Shown in pieces: positions 1-7,705 of a stretch of 64,000 nt of DNA. Made by a program: the position numbers and the translations under genes. Origin of the DNA: Dorea_D sp963559605 (GTDB taxonomy: Bacteria; Bacillota; Clostridia; Lachnospirales; Lachnospiraceae); NCBI GenBank assembly GCA_963559605.1, contig CAUWLL010000011.1, forward strand, positions 1 to 64,000. The letters are read 5' to 3'. Each line of letters opens with the position of its first letter. Within the stretch, counting starts at the first letter, position 1. A model generated the notes under the pieces. The model was not told the DNA's origin, did no database searches, and saw only the letters and a list, made by a program, of their open reading frames with translations.

Positions 1-131
1 CACCACGTAAGATGATGGGAATTGATTCTTGTGGTATGATCATTTCCGCTACACATCTTGTAGAAGGAAGAGAAGGACTCAATGTTTTGATCCTGGATGA
101 TAAGATTCCGGCAGGAGCAAAACTTTACTAA
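1..131 (+). CDS. metG: Methionyl-tRNA synthetase, C-terminal end (partial)
   Basis: Only the last 42 codons are present (frame from base 3, stop TAA 129-131). The visible residues (PRKMMGIDSCGMIISA, then a tail ending in PAGAKLY) match the C-terminal tRNA-binding (EMAPII/Trbp111-like) domain that many bacterial MetRS carry, in which a K-x-x-G-x-x-S-x-G-M motif is typical. A stand-alone tRNA-binding protein of the same fold could give the same tail. The last 14 codons recur, diverged, at 1384-1428, so the original gene end seems to have been separated from its own terminator (1441-1477). Confidence 0.65.
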   Translation, partial: PRKMMGIDSCGMIISATHLVEGREGLNVLILDDKIPAGAKLY

Positions 132-133
132 GA
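85..133 (+). repeat. Direct repeat copy A (metG 3' end)
   Basis: These 49 bases match 1382-1430 at 44 of 49 positions. They cover the last codons of metG and its stop. Possible attachment-site-like duplication or a recombination scar. Confidence 0.75.
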
Positions 134-164
134 GAGTAAAACTACTCCAATAATATGGGGTGTT

Positions 165-209
165 GAGGGCGCTTTTTGAAAGAAAAATCTTTCAGAGAGT
201 GCTCTTTTT
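165..209 (+). terminator. Hairpin terminator after metG copy A
   Basis: A stem TGAAAGA/TCTTTCA with an AAAA loop is extended by an imperfect outer stem (GAGGGCGCT with AGAGTGCTC) and followed by TTTTT. It would end transcription from metG before the ATPase gene. Confidence 0.55.
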
Positions 210-253
210 AGCATTAATAATGCCTGAAAAGAAGTAATAGAGGAGGGTACTTT

Positions 254-1069
254 ATGATATATTTGAGTAGTTTTAAATTGAGTGATCGTCAAATATGTAA
301 TCCTAATATTTATCCATATAGCGTTTTTAGGGAAAAGTATATTGAACCTTTTGTATTTACTCCAATCACAGTCTTTTATGGGAATAATGGTTCCGGGAAA
401 TCGACATTATTAAATGTCATCGCCAATAAGTTAGAATTAAAAGGAAAGGAAAATATTACAAGCAATTCCTATGGTATAACAAATTACTGTGCCGTATTTT
501 CTTCGGAATGTTCATATAGTCTGAGTGAAGATGAGTTTGGTCGGAAGATAAGATGTTTACCAAAGAATAGTCGTTATATCAAAAGTGAAGATATTCTGTA
601 TGAGGTTAAGAAAATTCAACAGAAACAAGTGTTAACAGAGGGAATGTTATATGATTCTGTAAAAAGAGGAATGACGAAAGAAGATGCCAAAAAGTATTTA
701 AAGTCAAAGGAAGGTTCAAAGCAGATGGAGTATATAATGTTTGCACAGGAAAAATATTCTAATGGCGAGACTTCCATGCAGTATTTCGATGAGTTTTTAC
801 AACCTAGCGCATTATATTTATTAGATGAGCCTGAAGTCTCTCTTTCTCCTGCAAATCAAGTGGCATTAGCCGAAGAAATCAATAAAATGGCAAGGCTGTT
901 AGAGTGTCAATTTATTATAGCAACACATTCGCCTTTTATGCTGGGAACTTTGAATGCAAAAATATATAATATTGATTCAAAAGAATATGATATTACTAAA
1001 TGGAGTGACTTGGAGAATGTACGATATTTTTATAATTTTTTCAAACAGAATGAAAAGGAATTTGAGTAA
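254..1069 (+). CDS. AAA family ATPase (AAA_21/ABC-like, defence-type)
   Basis: A 271-residue cytoplasmic ATPase. Walker A GNNGSGKS lies near residues 43-50, a signature-like YSNGETS near 172, Walker B LYLLDEPE near 187-194 and a H-loop ATHSP near 223-227. Spacing of these elements is that of compact ABC/SMC-like ATPases, often seen in mobile and phage-defence loci; no transmembrane or second functional domain is visible. The start ATG is preceded by GAGGAGGG. It lies between two copies of the metG 3' end and immediately upstream of toxin-antitoxin remnants, so it is probably accessory. Specific function is unknown; a partner effector gene is not seen next to it. Confidence 0.75.
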   Translation: MIYLSSFKLSDRQICNPNIYPYSVFREKYIEPFVFTPITVFYGNNGSGKSTLLNVIANKLELKGKENITSNSYGITNYCAVFSSECSYSLSEDEFGRKIRCLPKNSRYIKSEDILYEVKKIQQKQVLTEGMLYDSVKRGMTKEDAKKYLKSKEGSKQMEYIMFAQEKYSNGETSMQYFDEFLQPSALYLLDEPEVSLSPANQVALAEEINKMARLLECQFIIATHSPFMLGTLNAKIYNIDSKEYDITKWSDLENVRYFYNFFKQNEKEFE

Positions 1070-1111
1070 ATTATACAGATATATGAAATGTCAAATTTAT
1101 CAAATTGCTGA

Positions 1112-1237
1112 ACAGAGTTGGGGTATGGTACGATAGTATCGCCAACAGTTATTCCTTTTGCGGAATATGAGAAGTATAAAAATGATTTACCCTATTATAG
1201 AAATATCGAAAATGAGGGGGTAGAAGTTGTTGACTGA
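1112..1237 (+). pseudogene. Remnant of MNT-type nucleotidyltransferase (antitoxin), C-terminal end
   Basis: A reading frame bounded upstream by a stop encodes a tail with SPTVIP, then DLPYYRNIENEGVEV, before a TGA. This resembles the end of MNT-fold nucleotidyltransferases, which typically finish with a hydrophobic SPIVI strand and a LPFYRNIxxEGxxI motif. No catalytic GSxxRG part or start codon is present, so it is a fragment. It overlaps the HEPN-like fragment that follows, the normal order in MNT-HEPN toxin-antitoxin pairs. Identification rests on motif memory only. Confidence 0.45.
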
Positions 1238-1343
1238 TAATAGAGAAGGATTTTTCATTGTGTCCTTGCAGGATGCAAAGGAACAATATGATAGAGCTGA
1301 AGAATTCGTAAAAGTGATTGAAGATTTCTTAAAAGCTGAATAG
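1227..1343 (+). pseudogene. Remnant of HEPN-domain toxin, C-terminal end
   Basis: A 38-codon frame that could start at TTG 1227 behind GAGGGGG. Its sequence runs from a short IVSLQDAKEQ segment into AEEFVKVIEDFLKAE, resembling the last helix of HEPN proteins partnered with MNT nucleotidyltransferases. The RNase R-x4-6-H motif is not present, so the bulk of the gene is deleted. It overlaps the MNT remnant in another frame. Confidence 0.4.
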
Positions 1344-1381
1344 AGATTGCGACACCTGCATTACATCAATTTCAAAGAAAT

Positions 1382-1430
1382 TTTTGATCCTAGATGACAG
1401 CATTCCGGCAGGAGCAAAACTTTATTAAGA
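1382..1430 (+). repeat. Direct repeat copy B (duplicated metG 3' end)
   Basis: Second copy of the 85-133 segment, 44 of 49 bases identical, still readable as L-I-L-D-D-S-I-P-A-G-A-K-L-Y-stop. No other metG sequence precedes it, and the terminator expected of metG follows 11 bases later. Confidence 0.75.
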
Positions 1431-1440
1431 TGAAAAAATG

Positions 1441-1477
1441 AATGGGCAGTCCTGAAAGTGGGATTGCCCATTTTTAG
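1441..1477 (+). terminator. Intrinsic terminator
   Basis: AATGGGCAGTCC pairs with GGATTGCCCATT (12 bp, one G-T pair) around loop TGAAAGTG, followed by TTTTT. Probably the original terminator of metG. Confidence 0.85.
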
Positions 1478-1676
1478 AAGGAAGAGAAAAGCAAGTTACA
1501 GATTAGGTTTTTATTGTGGCGGCTATGTAGAACGGTTATAATGTGGATAAGAAGAACATAACAAGGGAATGGCGATAGGTATAAGATGATGATGTCGAAG
1601 AGCAAGGAGAGGATTTGGCATGCTTTTAGTGCGGTAACAAGACAATGAGTATTTGTTTGTTTGGAGGTGTTAGATA
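1478..1676. other. Non-coding stretch without recognisable content
   Basis: No frame of useful length and no hairpin of note. The only functional element seen is GGAGGTG at its right end, the ribosome site of the next gene. It may be eroded accessory DNA. Confidence 0.5.
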
Positions 1677-2039
1677 ATGAAATTAAAGAACGTTTTAATT
1701 GTTGTTAAAGATATTGAGAAATCAAAACAATTTTACACGGAACTGTTCGGTCTTGATTTGCTGCTGGACAATGGCGGTAATATGATTTTAACGGAAGGAC
1801 TTGTACTTCAAGACGAAAAAATTTGGAAAAACTTTTTAGAAAAAGATGTTATTTCTAAAAGCAATTCTTGTGAATTATATTTTGAAGAACAAGAGATAGA
1901 AGCATTTGCTGAAAAGCTGGAACGGTCTTATCCCTCAATTCAATATGTTAATAAACTTATGACACATAGCTGGGGGCAAAAAGTGATTCGTTTTTATGAT
2001 TTGGACGGTAATTTGATTGAAGTAGGAACGCCAATGTAA
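1677..2039 (+). CDS. VOC (glyoxalase/bleomycin-resistance) family protein
   Basis: A 120-residue protein, the usual size of a single-chain VOC fold with two beta-alpha-beta-beta-beta modules. Module one opens with IVVKDIEKSKQFYTELFGL, the diagnostic VOC start; module two ends with FYDLDGNLIEVG, the other hallmark. Metal-ligand positions are incomplete: the first module has no clear His, while Glu in LIEVG is present. Substrate cannot be read from the sequence. GGAGGTG precedes the ATG. It may be co-transcribed with the membrane protein 46 bases downstream. Confidence 0.85.
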   Translation: MKLKNVLIVVKDIEKSKQFYTELFGLDLLLDNGGNMILTEGLVLQDEKIWKNFLEKDVISKSNSCELYFEEQEIEAFAEKLERSYPSIQYVNKLMTHSWGQKVIRFYDLDGNLIEVGTPM

Positions 2040-2085
2040 GAGTGAACTATAAATGAAACTTTGAAGTTGATTAGGGAGGTTCTGT

Positions 2086-2418
2086 ATGAAAAAATTTTTG
2101 AATTATAAAGCAACTAAGATAGCAGCTCTTATCTTATGTGCTATGTTACCTCTTGCCTTTCTTATATTGATATTTTTCGGTACTCTTGATAATACAATTG
2201 TAGACTTTTTTATGAAAAATATTTACAATTTTTTGTGGTGCGGCTTATATGGCTGTGTTTTGATATGCTTAATTTCTCGAAAAAGTTGGATAAAAGTAAT
2301 TGCTGTTATTGCTAATTTGCTGCCGTTTGTTTTTCTGGCTTTTGGCTCTCTCATGGGTGGTATATCGGGTCCTTTTATTTTACTGTTGAAAGCAATCATT
2401 CCATTTTTACCATTATAA
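2086..2418 (+). CDS. Small membrane protein of unknown function
   Basis: A 110-residue protein with three hydrophobic segments (about residues 13-32, 44-63 and 68-108, the last probably two passes). No family was recognised. AGGGAGG precedes the ATG. Its first 14 codons recur, with a few substitutions, as an isolated fragment at 39448-39487, showing that a homologue once stood there. Confidence 0.6.
   Translation: MKKFLNYKATKIAALILCAMLPLAFLILIFFGTLDNTIVDFFMKNIYNFLWCGLYGCVLICLISRKSWIKVIAVIANLLPFVFLAFGSLMGGISGPFILLLKAIIPFLPL
2091..2130 (+). repeat. Long-range direct repeat, left copy
   Basis: 40 bases matching 39448-39487 at 36 positions; both read K-F-L-N-Y-K-x-T-K-I-x-A-L in frame. The left copy is the start of an intact gene, the right copy a stub. 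Confidence 0.75.
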
Positions 2419-2443
2419 GCGGATTTTGAATTTGGAGGCATCG

Positions 2444-2503
2444 ATGATAAAATTTTGCAATTACTTGGATATACCAGATGAAGTGAAAGAAAGAGTCGTA
2501 TAA
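2444..2503 (+). CDS. Very small ORF (19 codons), probable gene stub
   Basis: ATG behind a good ribosome site (TTTGGAGGC, 7 bases away) encodes MIKFCNYLDIPDEVKERVV and then stops. It reads like the N-terminus of a larger protein cut short, not a designed peptide. Family not established. Confidence 0.3.
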   Translation: MIKFCNYLDIPDEVKERVV

Positions 2504-2526
2504 AACTAAGAAGTGAGGTGGTGGAT

Positions 2527-3663
2527 ATGGAAAAAGACCCATTTAAAGAATATTTGAGGGAGTCTGAACCGGATAGAGCTCATAAAGGCTATGCTTGGAG
2601 TATGGCAATCGGACTTCAGGCGGTGGACGGACTGAAGCCTTCTAAATATTTGATTGATACTGCCATTCAAAATATTGAGGGCAAAATCACAATAAAAGAA
2701 GCGCAAAAGCTTATAGATACTTATTACGAAGAAAGACCGGCACATTTATCTGATGATGAACGCACAGAAGAAGCGGATAAGGTATCTTCTCGTATTGCTG
2801 AAATACTTTCCGAAACAGCGTTTTCTTTTTCACCAAATGAGTATATCTCTATTCATCGTAAACTTTTTCAGGGCATTTACAATCATGCCGGAAAGATAAG
2901 AGATTATAATATTACGAAAAAGGAGTGGGTACTTAATGGGGCAACTGTTATGTATGGTAGTGCTTCTGAACTGAGAGCGACTCTTGAATATGACTTATCG
3001 CAGGAGAAAGATTTTAGTTATAAGGGATTATCAATGGATGAGATAATTCATCATCTTGCGGTTTTTATTTCAGGACTGTGGCAAATTCATGTCTTTGGAG
3101 AAGGAAATACAAGGACAACAGCGGTGTTCTTCATCAAATATTTGAGAACCCTTGGCTTTTCTGTAACGAATGATATTTTTGCGGACAATGCCTGGTATTT
3201 TAGGAACGCACTTGTCCGAGCGAATTATACGAACTTGCAAAAGAATATCCACGAAACGACAGAGTACCTCGAGGTATTTCTGAGAAATCTACTCTTAAAC
3301 GAAAATAATGAGCTTCACAATCGAAATCTGCATATAAGCGGAACCTTGACTGATGAAAAAATAGATATTAGAGAGTTAAAAGTGGACATTGAAAGCGGGA
3401 AAGTGGATATTCAGAACAAAAAAGTGTACATTGAAAGTATGCTTTCCGAAAGAGGAAAGCATTTTTCTGCAAAAACGACAGTTCATATTCACAGGCTTTT
3501 TGAAAAATTTGGATTTGATGAGATATTTGGAAGAAGTGCGATTATGGAACTGCTTGAATTAAAAGCTTCCGGAGCATCCAAACTCATTTCCAATTTGATA
3601 CAGTTTGATATTATTGAGCCTGTTTCAGGTCACGGGAAGGGGAAATATAGATTCAAAAAATAA
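2527..3663 (+). CDS. Fic domain protein (putative AMP-transferase) with C-terminal winged helix
   Basis: A 378-residue protein if started at ATG 2527 (AGTGAGGTG just upstream; in-frame GTGs at 2518 and 2521 are alternatives). The Fic core motif is HVFGEGNTR at residues 188-196: catalytic His188, Phe190, Glu192, Gly193, Asn194 and Arg196 are kept, while the canonical GNGRxxR becomes GNTRTTA, so the last Arg is missing; this GNTRT form is known in a Fic subgroup. An N-terminal helix with IQNIEG resembles the autoinhibitory motif (S/T-x-x-x-E-G/N), but with Ile for Ser/Thr. After residue 250 come a heptad-like repeat (KVDIESGKVDIQ) and a DNA-binding-like winged helix. Target unknown; acts in the cytoplasm. 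Confidence 0.8.
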   Translation: MEKDPFKEYLRESEPDRAHKGYAWSMAIGLQAVDGLKPSKYLIDTAIQNIEGKITIKEAQKLIDTYYEERPAHLSDDERTEEADKVSSRIAEILSETAFSFSPNEYISIHRKLFQGIYNHAGKIRDYNITKKEWVLNGATVMYGSASELRATLEYDLSQEKDFSYKGLSMDEIIHHLAVFISGLWQIHVFGEGNTRTTAVFFIKYLRTLGFSVTNDIFADNAWYFRNALVRANYTNLQKNIHETTEYLEVFLRNLLLNENNELHNRNLHISGTLTDEKIDIRELKVDIESGKVDIQNKKVYIESMLSERGKHFSAKTTVHIHRLFEKFGFDEIFGRSAIMELLELKASGASKLISNLIQFDIIEPVSGHGKGKYRFKK

Positions 3664-3805
3664 ATTAATTTCTTCATTATAACACCTGAGATAGAGAGAA
3701 AATGAGGGGAGCGGCTACTGCCTGGTAATAGAGAAGACCGATGATGTAGGAGTGTCTGTTTTTAGAAGAGAGAGAACTGCGAATAAGAATTTAACGGAGG
3801 TAATT

Positions 3806-4231
3806 ATGGCTTTTGATTTTAAGAAAGAATATAAGGGATTTTATATGCCGAAGAATAAGCCGGAGATTGTAAATGTGCCTGAAGCAAATTATATTGCAGT
3901 CAGAGGAAATAGGGATCCAAACGAAGAAAGTGGAGCCTATCAGCAAGCGATTAGTGTGTTGTACGCTGTTGCGTATACTCTGAAAATGAGCTATAAAACA
4001 GACTATAAAATTGAGGGATTTTTTGAATACGTAGTTCCTCCGCTTGAAGGAGTTTGGTGGCAAGAAAATACGAATGGCGTAGACTATACTGAAAAATCAA
4101 TATTTAATTGGATTTCTGTTATCCGTTTGCCAGATTTTATAACCCGAAAGGACTTTGAATGGGTGGTTAAAACCGCAACGAAAAAGAACAAATCTGAAGA
4201 ATGGAATTATACTTATTATAAGCATATGTAA
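3806..4231 (+). pseudogene. GyrI-like small-molecule-binding protein, C-terminally truncated
   Basis: Starts at ATG 3806 behind ACGGAGGT and reads 141 residues. The N-terminal half is typical of the GyrI-like (YdhM/YqkB-type) family: KPEIVNVPEANYIAVRGNRDPN, then GYFEYVVPPLEGVWW-type sequence and WISVIRLPDFI. Full-length relatives continue about 60-70 residues into a second beta module with LCVQCMHIGSYDDEP; here the frame ends just after KKNKSEEW, exactly where the IS110 remnant begins, so the element or a later deletion removed the rest. Role in the family: binding of small or toxic molecules; this copy is unlikely to fold normally. Confidence 0.7.
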
Positions 4232-4613
4232 ATCCAAAACGAGCAGTTGATCTAATGGTATCAATGATCACCGGTTTGTCAGCTTCAATAAAAGCATTTG
4301 GAGAGGTATATTTCTCCAACAATGTCAGAGATGTATTGGTTGTAACCTTGGAAAATATACCAAGATATTGTGGAAATGCCATGCGTAATTCGCCTTGCAA
4401 TTTATTCACATAGGCACTGCGGTTATCCATTAAATCGTAGTATTCACGACAGAGATTACGGCAGTTTAAAGCAAGATCAGATGGCATAAGAGAAGCTTTT
4501 AGAACGAGTTGTTGGTTAGGGAGTGCTATAGACCTCCAAGAAAAGTCAGCACCGACATCTATACCAACAGAGATGAGTAATTCATCAAAATTAAAAAATA
4601 TTTTGTTTGACAT
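4232..4613 (-). pseudogene. IS110-family transposase remnant (internal and C-terminal deletions)
   Basis: Reading leftward from ATG at 4613, the frame begins with VGIDVGADFSW, the RuvC-like DEDD start of IS110 transposases, then jumps after about 40 residues to a downstream part with LMPSDLALNCRNLCREYY and NKLQGELRMAFPQYL. Roughly 80-100 residues carrying the other catalytic acids appear deleted in frame. The tnp20-like C-terminal serine domain is absent: sequence runs into the truncated GyrI gene near 4231. No active transposase can be made. Confidence 0.75.
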
Positions 4614-4872
4614 GAGCAATAGCTCCTTTCTGATAGGAATCCTTTTCCAATCTGACAGGTACACAACCTAGCAAGTTATTCAGGTACGGCCTTTCGGTTC
4701 CCAACCAGCTAAAACATAAAACCCTGTCGGATGGACTCATTGACTTTACTGTAGGTATCAATCATAAAAGTGGTTTCCCAAGGAGACGAACATTCTTTGT
4801 CCTATCTTAATGGATAATACCTTATGTTTTATCTGGTGTCTATCAGGAATCGTCAGACATGATCAGTATTTT
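4614..4872 (-). other. IS110 left-end non-coding region, possible bridge-RNA source
   Basis: About 260 bases upstream of the IS110 reading frame hold no ORF. In IS110 elements this side is long, non-coding and, in IS621-type members, is transcribed into the bridge RNA that pairs with target and donor DNA. Several short complementary segments are present, but I cannot fold them reliably. The call rests on position alone. The right end of the element is missing. Confidence 0.35.
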
Positions 4873-4883
4873 AGATAACATCT

Positions 4884-5029
4884 GATGAAGGAAAAGAACG
4901 TGGTAGATATATACTTCGTCCAGGAGAGCCTTGTGGTATGTTACCCATCAGATGCCACACAAAGTGGCAATGATAGAAAGCGAACCAGAAGAAATTGAAA
5001 AAGTAGTGGTTGAAATGGATGTGTATTAA
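4884..5029 (+). pseudogene. C-terminal fragment of an unidentified gene, frameshifted
   Basis: Two overlapping frames give RGRYILRPGEPCGM and then HQMPHKVAMIESEPEEIEKVV, ending at TAA 5027-5029. The charged, regular tail looks like a real protein end, with one frameshift near 4921-4945 and no start. Family not recognised. It abuts the IS110 left end, which may have interrupted it. Confidence 0.35.
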
Positions 5030-5076
5030 ATGAATAATGGATGAAAAGGGACGGCGAAAGGGGTGGATTTAAAACA

Positions 5077-5111
5077 TACTTTGACGTAAAATGTACTTTG
5101 ACGTAAAAATG
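5077..5111 (+). repeat. Tandem 17-bp repeat upstream of the B12 riboswitch
   Basis: TACTTTGACGTAAAATG is followed directly by TACTTTGACGTAAAAATG. Each copy contains TTGACG, which resembles a -35 box. The pair sits 50 bases before the riboswitch and may be an activator or repressor site. Confidence 0.5.
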
Positions 5112-5112
5112 A

Positions 5113-5141
5113 TTGAATATTTTTTTGGAATATGATACATT
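5113..5141 (+). promoter_or_regulatory. Possible promoter of the cobalamin regulon
   Basis: TTGAAT (5113-5118), 17 bases, TACATT (5136-5141); TATGAT at 5131-5136 is an alternative -10. Weakly matched; located where the riboswitch transcript should start. Confidence 0.35.
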
Positions 5142-5156
5142 AAATAAAATTGAATA

Positions 5157-5335
5157 TGTAGTAGTCAGGTGTCGGAGCAGTTTTGTAAAAGACTGACTCT
5201 GGTGAAAAGGGAAACAGGTGTAAATCCTGTACGAACTCGTCACCGTAATTAGGGAGTAGAAACCGCTATATCACTGGGAAACTGGGAAGATGGCCAATGC
5301 GATGATCTATAAGCCGGGAGACCTGCCTGAATACT
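5157..5335 (+). promoter_or_regulatory. Cobalamin (B12) riboswitch
   Basis: The segment has the ordered landmarks of the adenosylcobalamin riboswitch: an opening TCAGGTG, AAAAGGGAAACAGGTG, AAATCCTGTACGAACTCGTC, the CACTGGGAAACTGGGAAG block, GGCCAATGCGATGATCTATAAGCC and the closing B12 box GCCGGGAGACCTGCCT. The outer helix pairs TCAGG with CCTGA. An intrinsic terminator follows at 5445, so control is expected at the level of transcription termination: with B12 bound, read-through into the 21-kb cobalamin operon should fall. Confidence 0.95.
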
Positions 5336-5444
5336 GTACAGAAACGATCGTTTCAAGCCACGAGTAAAAAGGTTGTACATTATCATTTGTTGGATTTGAT
5401 TATTTATTTGTAAAGATAAAAATCCGATAGATTTATTTTGTGTG

Positions 5445-5477
5445 AAACCCTTTACCTGTAATTTAGGAAAGGGTTTT
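5445..5477 (+). terminator. Terminator of the riboswitch expression platform
   Basis: AAACCCTTT pairs with AAAGGGTTT around CCTGTAATTTAGG-type loop sequence, followed by TTTTTATTTT. It lies 110 bases after the riboswitch and 106 bases before the first gene. Confidence 0.85.
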
Positions 5478-5582
5478 TATTTTGCGTAAATGAAATTATA
5501 TTAACTTGTCTGGTAAGTCCTCGTTTTTGTCAGTGACACATGTTTAAAATAATAAGCTGAGAATAGCAGAAACGAGGATAAC

Positions 5583-6794
5583 ATGAAAAAAAGATTAATA
5601 GCAATGTTAATGACAGGACTTATGCTAGCTGTGTGCGTAACCGGCTGCGGAAACAGCGCAGAAGAAACAGCAGGAACAGCGACAGAGCAAAGTAATCAGG
5701 CAGATGTGAAAACAGAAGCAGAAAATAGTGATCAGGAGGCAGCAGACGAGGTTGCAGCCCTTATTGATGCAATTTATGTACAAGAAAGAACGGATGAAAC
5801 AGACAAGCAGTGTGAAGCTGCAAAAGCAGCTTGGGATGCGTTGACAGACGCGCAGAAGGAACTTGTGGAAGGTGAAAATGCAGATCCTGATTATTTTGGA
5901 AGAGATACAGGTGATGCTTCTAAGGATGATGTACGTAATCAGGATGAAATTGGAGAAAATGAAATTTTAGTGGTTAGCTTTGGTACGTCATTTAATGACA
6001 GCCGTGTTGCGGATGTAAAAGGTATAGAAGATGCATTGCAGGCAGCATATCCGGATTGGTCTGTAAGAAGAGCATTTACAGCACAAATTATCATTAACCA
6101 TATTCAGGCGCGTGAAGGTGTATGTATTGATAATGTTGAGCAGGCATTAGACCGCGCAGTTGCTAATGGAGTTAAGAATCTTGTAATTCAGCCAACTCAT
6201 TTAATGCAGGGGGCAGAATATGATGAAGTAATGGAAGTTGTAGATTCTTATAGAGATAAGTTTGAAACTGTAAGTGTGGCAGAACCTTTACTTGGCGAAG
6301 TAGGAAATGATGCAACTGTAATTAATGAAGACAAGAAAGCGGTAGCTGAAATTATTACTGCTGAAGCTGTAAAAGATGCCGGTTATGACAGTATTGAAGC
6401 AGCCAAAGAAGATCAGACAGCATTTGTATTTATGGGACATGGTACACATCATACAGCAATGGTTACATATAACCAGATGCAGACTCAGATGAATGAGCTA
6501 GGTTATGATAACGTATTTATTGGAACCGTAGAAGGTGATGAAGCATTTTCAGCAGATACAATTATTAAAAATGTTGCAGAGGCAGGTTATACAAAAGTAG
6601 TACTACGTCCTTTAATGGTAGTAGCAGGTGACCATGCTAATAACGATATGGCAGGTACAGAAGAAGATGCATGGTATGCAATGTTCACAGCATCAGGGAA
6701 ATTCGAAAATGTAGACACACAGATTAAAGGTCTTGGTCAGATTGAAGCAATTCAGCAGATATATGTAGATCATACAGCAGCTGTATTAAAATAA
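5583..6794 (+). CDS. cbiK: Lipoprotein sirohydrochlorin cobaltochelatase (CbiK-like)
   Basis: A 403-residue protein with a lipoprotein signal (basic start, hydrophobic core, lipobox VTGC near residue 22). An acidic linker and a helical module with AKAAWDALTDAQKELVEG, common in Firmicute surface proteins, precede the chelatase domain from about residue 128 (LVVSFGTSFNDSR). CbiK metal/catalytic histidines are visible in FMGHGTHH and VVAGDHANNDM. CbiK inserts cobalt into sirohydrochlorin, normally in the cytoplasm at about 265 residues; this copy should be anchored outside the membrane. First gene after the B12 riboswitch. It could serve cobalt or tetrapyrrole capture; biosynthetic activity in this location is uncertain. 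Confidence 0.85.
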   Translation: MKKRLIAMLMTGLMLAVCVTGCGNSAEETAGTATEQSNQADVKTEAENSDQEAADEVAALIDAIYVQERTDETDKQCEAAKAAWDALTDAQKELVEGENADPDYFGRDTGDASKDDVRNQDEIGENEILVVSFGTSFNDSRVADVKGIEDALQAAYPDWSVRRAFTAQIIINHIQAREGVCIDNVEQALDRAVANGVKNLVIQPTHLMQGAEYDEVMEVVDSYRDKFETVSVAEPLLGEVGNDATVINEDKKAVAEIITAEAVKDAGYDSIEAAKEDQTAFVFMGHGTHHTAMVTYNQMQTQMNELGYDNVFIGTVEGDEAFSADTIIKNVAEAGYTKVVLRPLMVVAGDHANNDMAGTEEDAWYAMFTASGKFENVDTQIKGLGQIEAIQQIYVDHTAAVLK

Positions 6795-6805
6795 TAGGGG
6801 GACGT

Positions 6806-7705
6806 ATGAGGAAAACACACATTTCGATAATGGGGATACTAATATTAGCAAGTATTATATTCGGAGGATGTTCGGATAAGGACAGTGAAAAAGCGTCTGC
6901 GCCTGACGCAGGCTTTGCTGTTTACAAAGATTCAGAAACAGAAACAGAAGAAAACGTATTGCCAGATGGAATTTATATGGCGGAGTTTGATACCGACAGC
7001 CCTATGTTTCGCGTAAATGAAGCCCATGATGGTAAAGGGACGTTAACAGTGAAAGATGGGAAAATGACAATTCATATTTCACTTGGTTCTCAGAATATTG
7101 TAAACCTCTATCCGGGACTTTCGGAGGAGGCCAAGAAAGAAAATGCCATACTTTTAGAACCAACGTTGGATCGTGTTACGCATAGTGACGGATGGACAGA
7201 TGAGGTATATGGTTTTGATATCCCTGTTCCGGCAATCGGAGAGGAATTTGATGTTGCCTTAATTGGGAAAAAGGGAAAATGGTATGACCATAAAGTAGTT
7301 GTTTCTAATCCACAGCTGTTAGATTCCACAGATACGTCTACAGTGAATGTTAAGGAAACACAGATCGATTTAGAAGATGGAAGTTATGCAATTGATATTA
7401 TCTTTGAAGGCGGGAGTGGAAAGGCTGAGATTTTATCGCCGGCCATTATTACGGTATCAGATAATGCGGTAATTGCTACTTTGAAGTGGAGTAGTCCGAA
7501 TTATGATTATATGATTGTTGGAGATGAAAAATATCTGCCGGTTAACAAAGAGGGAGATTCGGTATTTGAAATTCCTGTTACAGCTTTTGATGAAGCGATA
7601 AGTGTTATAGGTGATACTGTGGCAATGGGTAGACCACATGAGATCGAATATTCAATTACTTTTTGCTCAGACACAATAGAGGCGGTTAAAGTAGAGGATG
7701 AATAA
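6806..7705 (+). CDS. Lipoprotein with two NEAT-like beta domains
   Basis: A 299-residue lipoprotein (lipobox IFGGC near residue 21). Two related halves, about 50-165 and 185-295, each open with DGxYxxxxxFxxGSGKAx- or DGIYMAEFDTDSPMF-type strands and contain a V/TLTVxDGKMTIHI-like stretch, as in NEAT/iron-transport-associated beta sandwiches that bind heme or related ligands. No canonical S/Y-x3-Y heme motif is clear. It sits 11 bases after the chelatase and directly touches the ABC substrate-binding gene, so a role in presenting cobalt, corrinoid or another tetrapyrrole to that transporter is inferred. Confidence 0.6.
   Translation: MRKTHISIMGILILASIIFGGCSDKDSEKASAPDAGFAVYKDSETETEENVLPDGIYMAEFDTDSPMFRVNEAHDGKGTLTVKDGKMTIHISLGSQNIVNLYPGLSEEAKKENAILLEPTLDRVTHSDGWTDEVYGFDIPVPAIGEEFDVALIGKKGKWYDHKVVVSNPQLLDSTDTSTVNVKETQIDLEDGSYAIDIIFEGGSGKAEILSPAIITVSDNAVIATLKWSSPNYDYMIVGDEKYLPVNKEGDSVFEIPVTAFDEAISVIGDTVAMGRPHEIEYSITFCSDTIEAVKVEDE

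Noticed and set aside
801..814. 14-base match AACCTAGCGCATTA to 26042-26055
   Set aside because: Inside a coding gene in one place and in decayed DNA in the other, no extension on either side; probably chance.
2444..2503. 19-codon ORF as an attenuator leader peptide
   Set aside because: No terminator or run of regulatory codons follows before the Fic gene; a truncated gene start is simpler.
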